NCBI GenBank assembly: GCA_009774655.1
Contig: VSOD01000164.1
Span: forward strand, 1 to 8,694
DNA: 8,694 nt
DNA from: Lachnospiraceae bacterium
Lineage (GTDB): Bacteria > Bacillota_A > Clostridia > Lachnospirales > Lachnospiraceae
Reading direction: 5' to 3'
Shown here: positions 1-5,764 of the stretch, one piece after another
How positions within the stretch are numbered: position 1 is the stretch's first letter
Layout: each line of letters starts with the position of its first letter
Program-made: the position numbers and the translations under genes
Notes under the pieces: model-generated
What the model was told of the DNA's origin: nothing
What the model saw: the letters and a program-made list of their open reading frames with translations, nothing else
Database searches by the model: none

Positions 1-1
1 G

Positions 2-40
2 TTCACGATCAGGATACCGCTTAAGTACATTCCGGTATAA
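2..40 (+). CDS. C-terminal tail of a probable sensor histidine kinase (partial)
   Basis: Reading from base 2 gives the 12-residue tail FTIRIPLKYIPV followed by TAA at 38-40. A TFTIRIPL-like string is the usual last beta-strand of a histidine kinase HATPase_c domain (typically GT-x-FT-x-x-x-P). Frame 1 stops at 22-24 without any such motif. The stop lies 20 bp before the GerMN lipoprotein, which suggests one operon. Only the tail is visible, so the family call is an inference from a short motif; it could be the end of another protein. Confidence 0.5.
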   Translation, partial: FTIRIPLKYIPV

Positions 41-60
41 CAGAAAAGAAAAGAGTAGTA

Positions 61-993
61 ATGCGTATGAGATGGAAATTGAAAGCCGCAGCGGCTGTAT
101 ATCTGCTGCTCCTGTTGTGTACGGCGTGTGGAAGTGAGCAGGAAGCGGAGAGCGGCAGCGTATATGATATATATTATGTAAACAATGAGGAGACCAATAC
201 TCTGACGAGGCAGTATGTCAGTGAGACGACCGATTCGTCGAAGCTGCTGCAGGAGCTGCTCGGCCAGTTGGGGACGCTGCCGCCGAAGCTGGATTACAAG
301 GCGCCGCTGGCGGACGGTTTCAAGCTGTTGGGATACACGTTGGAGAACGGTCAGCTGACGATGAATTTCGATGACAAGTATAAGTCGATGGATATTACCA
401 AAGAGGTATTGACAAGGGCGGCGATCGTGCGGACGGTAACGCAGATACCGGAGATAAGTCTTGTTTCTTTTACCGTGCAGGGGGAGATGCTGGCGGACAG
501 CAGCGGCATGGCCATCGGTACGATGAACGCGGATTCTTTTATCGAGAATGCGGGAGACGAGATCAATGCCTATGAGAAGGTGAATCTCAAGCTGTACTAT
601 GCCAATGAGGACGGAACCGGCCTTGTGGAAGAGAACCGTCGTAATGTGGTATACAACAGCAATATTTCCCTGGAAAAGCTGGTGGTGGAGCAGCTTGTGA
701 AGGGGCCGCTCATGGAAGGAGCTTATCCCACGATCAATCCATCTACGAAGATCATCAGTGTGTCGGTTAAAGACGGTATATGTTATGTAAACTTAGGCTC
801 GGATTTTTTGAGCCAGCCCAACAGCGTGAGTGCGGAGGTGACGATCTATTCCATCACCAATTCTCTGGTTGAGTTGTCGAATGTCAATAAGGTGCAGATA
901 TCCATCGGCGGGGAGACGAACATAACATACCGGGAGAAGATTGATCTGAACAATCTGTTTGAGAGAAATCTGGATCTGCTGGTCACACCGTAG
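61..993 (+). CDS. GerMN-domain lipoprotein (two GerMN repeats)
   Basis: A 310-residue exported protein. Residues 1-23 form a lipoprotein signal peptide: basic start (RMRWKLK), hydrophobic core, then LLCTAC with C23 as the likely lipidated cysteine. The -3 residue is Cys rather than the usual Leu, so the lipobox is slightly off consensus. Two GerMN-like units follow, at about residues 35-145 and 175-290; the second has the typical pattern VEQLVKGP ... INPSTKI ... VNLGSDF ... VYSITNSL-like helix ... V-QISIGGE. GerMN domains occur in Bacillus GerM (spore cortex/germination) and in lipoproteins beside two-component systems. The exact role here is unknown, probably cell-envelope or peptidoglycan related. 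The start has only an A/G-rich weak ribosome site (GAAAAGAG); ATG at 67 is an alternative. It lies 20 bp after a histidine-kinase-like tail and 21 bp before comEC, so co-transcription is likely. Confidence 0.85.
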   Translation: MRMRWKLKAAAAVYLLLLLCTACGSEQEAESGSVYDIYYVNNEETNTLTRQYVSETTDSSKLLQELLGQLGTLPPKLDYKAPLADGFKLLGYTLENGQLTMNFDDKYKSMDITKEVLTRAAIVRTVTQIPEISLVSFTVQGEMLADSSGMAIGTMNADSFIENAGDEINAYEKVNLKLYYANEDGTGLVEENRRNVVYNSNISLEKLVVEQLVKGPLMEGAYPTINPSTKIISVSVKDGICYVNLGSDFLSQPNSVSAEVTIYSITNSLVELSNVNKVQISIGGETNITYREKIDLNNLFERNLDLLVTP

Positions 994-1014
994 CGATAAA
1001 GTAAACAGGAAGAT

Positions 1015-3342
1015 ATGAGGAAGAGAATGAGAAGACCATTATGCCTGATCGGACTGGTATATGTGGCGGCGGTCTGGCTCGTGATTTTCTGCAGGATGGG
1101 CAGCGCGGCGGTCTGCGATTCCCTGGACAGGGAACAGATCGTGGCGGCCGGTTTTGTGGAATGGAAGGAATACAGGTTATCACGGGACGTCAAAACGCCT
1201 GTCCTATATTTATCCGATGCAGTAATTCTAAACACAAGTCAAATAACAGTTCTGGAACAATTCCTGACAGATTCAGAGAAGATTCCAAAGAAAGATCTAC
1301 ATACGTTACGCAGCTTCTGGAAGACAGAGAAAGAGAAGCTGGGAAGAGAAGACGCCGACGGGATCACCGGCGTTATATGTTATATGAAGGAAGAGGATAT
1401 GCCGCAGACGGGCAGCCTTGTGATGGTGCGGGGAAGTTGGCGCTCTTTTACCCATGCCACCAATCCGGGAGCGTTCGACGCGGCCGATCATTATGCGGTG
1501 CAGGGGCAGCAGGGACGGATGATGGACAGTGTGCTGCTTGCCAGGAGCAGTGCATACAGTGTCTTCAAAGAAAGGATGTACCGGCTGCGGGAATATCTGT
1601 CCCTGCTGCTGGACGTCTGCTATGACGGGGAGGATGCTTCTGTTATGAAGGCCATGCTTCTGGGAGAAAAGGGGACGCTGGATGCGGAGCTGAAAGAATT
1701 ATACAGGGCCAGCGGCATCATCCACATTCTGGCGATCAGCGGTCTGCATCTGTCCATTATCGGTATGGGATGCCACCGGCTTTTCCGGCGGATCAGGCTG
1801 CCATATGCGGTTGACATAATATTATGCAGCAGCCTTATGTACTGCTACGGCACGATGACAGGAATGGGAACTTCCATGCTCAGGGCCTATGTCATGTTTG
1901 TCATGCACCTGCTGGCGGGCATGATCGGCAGGACCTATGATCTGCTGACGGCGATGACCGTGTCGGCCCTTATCATTCTGCTGCAGCAGCCGTTGTATCT
2001 GCAGCAGAGCGGTTTTCTGTTTTCCTTCGGGGCGGTCTGCGGCATCGGTATCCTGCTGCCGGCGGCGGAGAGAAATCTGTTTGGGAAGAGCCGGGCGGAG
2101 AGGGCGGTTTTCTCCGGTGTTGTGATCTCCCTGTCCACGCTGCCGGTGTATCTGTGCTGTTACTATGAATTTCCGCCCTATTCGGTGCTTTTGAATCTGA
2201 TCGTGATTCCCTGCATGACGCTGGTTTTGCTGGGTGGTCTGGCAGGACTGGGCGCTGCGGCCTGGTTTTTGCCGCTGGGAGCAGTGACAGCCCTGCCGGT
2301 GCATTATCTTCTGTGGTTTTATGAGGTATGCTGTACTGTCTGTATGCGTCTGCCGGGCCATACCTGGGTGGCCGGCCATCCGGAACTGTGGCAGGTACTG
2401 CTTTTCTTCGGCATTCTTCTGGTGCTTGTGGTGTGGAACGGCAAAATACCGAAGCTGCTTTTCTGGCAGGGTATGCTGTGTGCGCTGCTCACATTTACCT
2501 TAAAACTGCCGGAGGGGCTGCAGATCACCATGGTGGATGTGGGGCAGGGAGATTGTATTTACCTGTCGGAGGACAGCGGCGTCCATATGCTGATCGACGG
2601 CGGCAGCTCCGATCAAAGTGATGTGGCGAAGTACCAGATCGTTCCTTTTTTAAAATATGAGGGCGTGTCGCATCTGGACGCCGTAGCGGTCACCCATCCG
2701 GACAGGGATCATATAAGTGGTATCTGTGCATTGCTGGAGGAGGCGGGGGATGCTGCCGGAGAAGGCAGATTCACGATCGGCACACTGTATCTGCCGGATG
2801 TGGGAACGGCAGGACGTAACGACGGCTATCGGGAGCTGGAAGAACTGGCGGCGCGGGCCGGTGTGCCGGTGGGGTACATAGGATATGGAGACCGTCTGCA
2901 GTGCGGAGATGTTATGTTAACCTGCCTGCACCCGGAGAAGGGGTGGAATACGGAGGACAGCAATGCCTATTCTACAGTGCTGCATCTGCGTTACGGCGAG
3001 TTTACGGCACTTTTTACGGGAGATCTGGAAGGTGCGGGGGAGAGGCGCGTGGAGGGGCTTGTCCGGGAGGCCGGGGAACTGCAGGATATTACGCTGCTTA
3101 AAGTAGCGCATCACGGTTCCGGGAATTCGACGGGAGAGCTGTTTTTGCGGGAGCTGAATCCGAAGATCGCGCTGATCTCCGCCGGCAGAAACAACCGGTA
3201 CGGGCACCCGCATGAGGCGCTTCTGGAACGGCTTACGGAGCAGGGGTGCCAGATCTACAGGACGCAGCAGAGCGGGGCGGTGACGGTGAGGGTGCGGCAC
3301 AGAGAGGGGGTGGAGGTTCGGACTGTGATGCCTTTTGAGTAA
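1015..3342 (+). CDS. comEC: ComEC/Rec2-type DNA internalization channel protein
   Basis: A 775-residue protein with the full three-part ComEC layout: an N-terminal membrane anchor and OB-like (DUF4131) region (about 1-190), a multi-span Competence domain (about 200-490), and a C-terminal metallo-beta-lactamase-like domain from about residue 503 (ITMVDVGQGDC). Visible motifs are AISGLH near 240-245, the metal-site THPDRDH at 560-566, TGD at 668-670, VAHHGS near 697-702, and the late GRNNRYGHP. In competent bacteria ComEC carries single-stranded DNA across the membrane, and the C-terminal domain is thought to degrade the other strand. All active-site motifs are intact, so the gene looks functional. 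No comEA or comEB is visible beside it. The start at 1015 has AGGAAG only 2-7 nt away; ATG at 1027, with its own AGGAAG at 1018-1023, is an alternative. A low-GC patch lies at about 1200-1320. Confidence 0.95.
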   Translation: MRKRMRRPLCLIGLVYVAAVWLVIFCRMGSAAVCDSLDREQIVAAGFVEWKEYRLSRDVKTPVLYLSDAVILNTSQITVLEQFLTDSEKIPKKDLHTLRSFWKTEKEKLGREDADGITGVICYMKEEDMPQTGSLVMVRGSWRSFTHATNPGAFDAADHYAVQGQQGRMMDSVLLARSSAYSVFKERMYRLREYLSLLLDVCYDGEDASVMKAMLLGEKGTLDAELKELYRASGIIHILAISGLHLSIIGMGCHRLFRRIRLPYAVDIILCSSLMYCYGTMTGMGTSMLRAYVMFVMHLLAGMIGRTYDLLTAMTVSALIILLQQPLYLQQSGFLFSFGAVCGIGILLPAAERNLFGKSRAERAVFSGVVISLSTLPVYLCCYYEFPPYSVLLNLIVIPCMTLVLLGGLAGLGAAAWFLPLGAVTALPVHYLLWFYEVCCTVCMRLPGHTWVAGHPELWQVLLFFGILLVLVVWNGKIPKLLFWQGMLCALLTFTLKLPEGLQITMVDVGQGDCIYLSEDSGVHMLIDGGSSDQSDVAKYQIVPFLKYEGVSHLDAVAVTHPDRDHISGICALLEEAGDAAGEGRFTIGTLYLPDVGTAGRNDGYRELEELAARAGVPVGYIGYGDRLQCGDVMLTCLHPEKGWNTEDSNAYSTVLHLRYGEFTALFTGDLEGAGERRVEGLVREAGELQDITLLKVAHHGSGNSTGELFLRELNPKIALISAGRNNRYGHPHEALLERLTEQGCQIYRTQQSGAVTVRVRHREGVEVRTVMPFE

Positions 3343-3349
3343 GCGGTTG

Positions 3350-3406
3350 GTTACTATTCACGGTGCCCTGCACCCTGCTGCAGGGCATCCGGCCGATAAC
3401 TGTAAC
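3350..3406. repeat. Nested inverted repeat (hairpin) after comEC
   Basis: The core is a perfect 9-bp stem, TGCCCTGCA at 3364-3372 and TGCAGGGCA at 3379-3387, with loop CCCTGC. It sits inside an imperfect outer pair, GTTACTATTCACGG (3350-3363) and CCGATAACTGTAAC (3393-3406), matching at 10 of 14 positions. No T-run follows, so it is not a textbook rho-independent terminator. It begins 8 bp after the comEC stop. It could be a transcript 3'-end stabiliser, a weak terminator, or a copy of a dispersed palindromic repeat. Confidence 0.65.
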
Positions 3407-3435
3407 AGCGGCCGATTAAGCTGGTACATCAGGTG

Positions 3436-3465
3436 TTGCTTAGCGGTACAGGTTTGTTGTACAAT
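3436..3465 (+). promoter_or_regulatory. Predicted promoter for the TIM-barrel gene
   Basis: TTGCTT at 3436-3441 and TACAAT at 3460-3465 are separated by 18 bp. The -10 matches the sigma-A consensus at 5 of 6 positions and the -35 at 3 of 6. The sequence around it is AT-rich compared with neighbouring genes. Transcription would start near 3472 and give a leader of about 155 nt before the ATG at 3629. Confidence 0.45.
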
Positions 3466-3599
3466 AAGATATATTTTGGATAACGGATTTTTAAGGAGCG
3501 CCTTTCGGGGCTGAATCGGAACAGGGATAAAGAAAATACGGCGTCCATTGAGGAGACGGTATCGGGACTGGTATAAAGGTAAGAGAACGGAGTAAGAAT

Positions 3600-3629
3600 A
3601 TGAGAAGAACGAAGAGGAGGTGGATTTGA
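3600..3629 (+). CDS. Possible 9-residue leader peptide ORF
   Basis: ATG at 3600 begins the short reading frame MRRTKRRWI, ending in TGA at 3627-3629. The stop overlaps the next gene's ATG (TGATG), and the AGGAGG of that gene lies inside this ORF. A GGAG at 3589-3592 sits 7 nt before the start. The arrangement would suit translational coupling, but an ORF this short can arise by chance and nothing proves it is translated. Confidence 0.25.
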   Translation: MRRTKRRWI

Positions 3630-4552
3630 TGGCAAAAAGAATGCTGGACTGCTATGCGTCGGATTTTGCAGGTTTTTCGAAGGAGGAGCTTTTGGAGTCT
3701 GTGCGCAGGAGTGAAGGCCGTGTGATGCTCTGTGAGACGATCGGCACGGTACGGCCCATGTTGGGAGATGTGACCAACGCAGAGTTTGCGGCGGCGATGG
3801 GGGCGGATTTTCTGCTTCTGAATATGTTCGATGTCAATGAGCCGAAGATAGAAGGGCTGCCGGCAGGACAACCGGAGGATACCGTGCGGCTGATCAAGCG
3901 GCTGACGGGGCGGCCCGTGGGCATTAATCTGGAACCCACGGATGTGGGGGAGGAGGCGCAGACCGATCCGCTGTGGCAGATGTCCGCCGGACGGCGTGCC
4001 ACTTTGGAGAATGCAAGGCGCGCCTGCGATATGGGCGTGGATCTGATCCTGCTGACAGGCAATCCGGGTATGGGTGTCAGCAATGAGGCCATTGAGGCGA
4101 CGCTTAAGCTGTACCGGGAAGAGCTGGGTGACAGAGTCATTCTGGCAGCAGGCAAGATGCACGCGGCCGGAGTGCTGGCGGAAGCCGCGGAGCAGATCAT
4201 GACGAAGGAAGATGTCCGGCGTTTTCGGGAGGCTGGGGCGGATGTGCTGCTTTTTCCGGCGCCGGGAACAGTGCCTGGCATTACGATGGAGTATGTGCGT
4301 GAGCTGGTGGGATTTGCCCACGGCATGGGTGCGTTGACGATCACGGCTGTCGGCACATCTCAGGAGGGTGCGGACACGGATACCATCCGCCGGATCGCAT
4401 TGATGTGCAAGATGACCGGTACGGATATCCACCATCTGGGCGACACCGGGTATACGGGGATGGCGCTGCCCGAGAATATACAGGCGTATTCGGTTGCCAT
4501 CCGCGGGATCAGGCATACCTATCATCGGATGGCGTCGTCGGTGCGCCGGTGA
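3629..4552 (+). CDS. TIM-barrel-like protein of unknown function
   Basis: A 307-residue soluble protein with no signal peptide or membrane segment. The ATG at 3629 is preferred over GTG at 3620 because AGGAGG (3615-3620) lies 8 nt before it. Alternating strand/helix units suggest a (beta/alpha)8 barrel: VMLCETIG, ADFLLLNMFDVN, VGINLEP, VDLILLTGNPGMG, VILAAGKM, ADVLLFPAPGTVPG, ALTITAVGTS, TDIHHLGDTGYTG. Strand ends carry acidic, Asn and Gly residues, as expected for an active site at the barrel mouth, and the GNPGMG and APGTVPG loops could bind phosphate. I recognise this as a conserved Firmicute family, sometimes misnamed haloacid dehalogenase-like hydrolase or PEP-phosphonomutase-like, and I believe now DUF7916; I could not check that. 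No substrate can be assigned. It has its own likely promoter and stands 97 bp before the receiver-alarmone synthetase gene, so the two may be co-transcribed. Confidence 0.75.
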   Translation: MAKRMLDCYASDFAGFSKEELLESVRRSEGRVMLCETIGTVRPMLGDVTNAEFAAAMGADFLLLNMFDVNEPKIEGLPAGQPEDTVRLIKRLTGRPVGINLEPTDVGEEAQTDPLWQMSAGRRATLENARRACDMGVDLILLTGNPGMGVSNEAIEATLKLYREELGDRVILAAGKMHAAGVLAEAAEQIMTKEDVRRFREAGADVLLFPAPGTVPGITMEYVRELVGFAHGMGALTITAVGTSQEGADTDTIRRIALMCKMTGTDIHHLGDTGYTGMALPENIQAYSVAIRGIRHTYHRMASSVRR

Positions 4553-4609
4553 CGGCAGCAGGAGACAGAAGAGACGGCAGAGGGCTGTCTTTGTGCACAC
4601 ATTGTTGAC

Positions 4610-4622
4610 GCCGCGAAGCGGC
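4610..4622 (+). other. Small perfect hairpin upstream of the receiver-synthetase gene
   Basis: GCCGC at 4610-4614 pairs perfectly with GCGGC at 4618-4622 across a GAA loop, about 28 nt before the ATG at 4650. It is GC-rich and stable but has no T-run, so it is not a terminator. It lies just upstream of the GGGGAAA ribosome site and might influence initiation, or be chance in GC-rich sequence. Confidence 0.3.
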
Positions 4623-4649
4623 ATCAGGGGAAATTTGGGGAAAACGGAA

Positions 4650-5726
4650 ATGCAAAAGATATTGGTAGTGGACGACGCAGCGGTAAACCGCGAGCTGCTG
4701 CGGGAAATGCTGGAAGACAATTATGTGATCGAGATGGCGGAGAACGGGCAGCAGGCGCTGCGTAAGCTGCTGGAGTTTAAGGAGGAACTGGCGGCGGTTC
4801 TTCTGGATCTGCAGATGCCGGAGATGGACGGCTTTGCGGTGATCGATGCGATGAAGGAGAACGGATGGCTGGAACAGATCCCGGTGCTTGTTATCAGTAT
4901 CGAGAGTACGCCGGAGGTTGAGAACCGGTGTCTGGAGATCGGGGTTTCGGACTTTATTCATAAGCCTTTTGACAGATCCATTGTCAAGAACCGGGTCAGG
5001 AACACCATTGACCTGTTTGCCTATAAGAACAGTCTGGAGCAGCAGGTGGAAGAGCAGCGGGAGACGCTGCGGCAGCAGGACAGGATCATTCGCATCCAGG
5101 CCGAGAAGCTGAAGGAGGCGGAACCCTTCAATCGCCTGATGATGGAGTACCGGTTCGCCATCATGGAGATCGAGACGAGATTAAAGGTGCTGAACGAGGA
5201 ATTCTCACGGGAGTACAAGCGAAACCCTTTTGAGTCCATCAAGAGCAGGTTGAAAACGCCGGAGAGCATCTATGAGAAACTGGAGCGCAAAGGCCATCCG
5301 ATCACAGTGGATAATATCAGAGAGCACCTGACGGATGTGGCGGGGCTGCGGGTCATCTGTTCTTTTCCGGACGATATTTACCGGCTGGCGGATCTGGTCA
5401 TCCGGCAGGACGATATCCTTCTGCTTCGGAAAAAGGACTATATTCAGAACCCGAAGGACAACGGCTACAGGAGTCTGCATCTCATACTGAGTGTACCGAT
5501 CTTTCTTTCCAATGAAAAGAAGTACATGAAGGCGGAGGTTCAGTTCCGCACGATCGCCATGGATTTCTGGGCCAGTCTGGAGCATAAGCTGAAATATAAG
5601 AAAAATGTCAAAAATGCGACACAGATTGTGGCGCAGCTCAAAGCCTGTGCGGATTCCATTGAAATGCTGGACTACCAGATGCAGGATCTTCGCAACAAGA
5701 TTGATATGGACGGCAGGTCGATTTAG
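4650..5726 (+). CDS. Response-regulator receiver fused to a small alarmone (p)ppGpp synthetase
   Basis: A 358-residue two-domain protein. Residues 1-120 are a CheY-like receiver with all key residues: acidic pair D8/D9, phosphoacceptor D53 (LLDLQMPEMDG), switch S83 and K105 (HKPF). Residues 126-158 are a charged, probably coiled-coil linker. Residues about 165-345 are a RelA/SpoT synthetase domain of the RelP/RelQ type: IKSRLKTPESI (ATP side, 197-207), DVAGLRVIC with likely metal ligand D229, DYI then NGYRSLH (Y273, guanine-stacking position), and AEVQFRT with likely catalytic E296, followed by MDFWASLEHKLKY. There is no HD hydrolase and no TGS/ACT domain, so it should only make alarmone (pppGpp/ppGpp from ATP and GTP/GDP). 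The inference is synthesis controlled by receiver phosphorylation or dimerisation. The start at 4650 is chosen because the receiver begins there after a GGGGAAA site; an in-frame TTG at 4494 would overlap the upstream gene. Confidence 0.9.
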   Translation: MQKILVVDDAAVNRELLREMLEDNYVIEMAENGQQALRKLLEFKEELAAVLLDLQMPEMDGFAVIDAMKENGWLEQIPVLVISIESTPEVENRCLEIGVSDFIHKPFDRSIVKNRVRNTIDLFAYKNSLEQQVEEQRETLRQQDRIIRIQAEKLKEAEPFNRLMMEYRFAIMEIETRLKVLNEEFSREYKRNPFESIKSRLKTPESIYEKLERKGHPITVDNIREHLTDVAGLRVICSFPDDIYRLADLVIRQDDILLLRKKDYIQNPKDNGYRSLHLILSVPIFLSNEKKYMKAEVQFRTIAMDFWASLEHKLKYKKNVKNATQIVAQLKACADSIEMLDYQMQDLRNKIDMDGRSI

Positions 5727-5729
5727 AAA

Positions 5730-5758
5730 TTGATTAATCCTTTGTTTTGTCATATACT
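5730..5758 (+). promoter_or_regulatory. Predicted sigma-A promoter for holA
   Basis: TTGATT (5730-5735) and TATACT (5753-5758) are spaced by exactly 17 bp, with 4/6 and 5/6 matches to the TTGACA/TATAAT consensus. The segment is AT-rich and begins 4 bp after the upstream stop. The expected transcription start, about 7 nt after the -10, falls at or next to the A of the holA ATG at 5765, which would leave essentially no leader. No Shine-Dalgarno-like purine run lies between this promoter and the ATG. Confidence 0.6.
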
Positions 5759-5764
5759 TAACTT

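Larger units (their letters stand above)
3343..3628. other. Gene-free interval between comEC and the TIM-barrel gene
   Basis: This 286-bp stretch holds, in order, a nested palindrome (3350-3406), a direct repeat of CGGCCGAT (3390-3397 and 3409-3416), a plausible promoter (3436-3465), a leader of roughly 155 nt with no riboswitch I recognise, and a 9-codon ORF (3600-3629) that overlaps the next start. An AAGGAG at 3492-3497 is not followed by a start codon at a useful distance. No larger coding region is convincing on either strand. Confidence 0.7.

Noticed and set aside
13..41. TATAAC at 36-41 as a promoter for the GerMN gene
   Set aside because: No acceptable -35 lies 16-18 bp upstream, and the short gap after the kinase-like tail favours read-through.
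1041..1625. 194-residue open frame on the plus strand inside comEC
   Set aside because: It is out of frame with comEC, Gly/Arg-rich and motif-free, whereas comEC is coherent throughout.
1822..2379. 185-residue minus-strand open frame
   Set aside because: It mirrors the membrane part of comEC and is rich in Gln/His/Arg, typical of a shadow frame.
3364..3395. Rho-independent terminator after comEC
   Set aside because: The hairpin is strong but the following bases (TCCGGCCG) contain no T-run.
3487..3512. Stem AGCGCC-TTTC-GGGGCT as a terminator or riboswitch element in the leader
   Set aside because: It has an internal G-G mismatch, is only 6 bp long and is not followed by a T-run; no known riboswitch consensus fits.
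4494..4649. N-terminal extension of the receiver-synthetase from TTG 4494
   Set aside because: It overlaps the end of the TIM-barrel gene by 59 bp, its sequence is low-complexity and unlike any receiver start, and MQKILVVDD at 4650 is the standard domain beginning.
3491..4720. 409-residue open frame on the minus strand
   Set aside because: It is antisense to the TIM-barrel gene, rich in His/Arg/Pro/Ser with no recognisable motifs; a by-product of GC-skewed codons.
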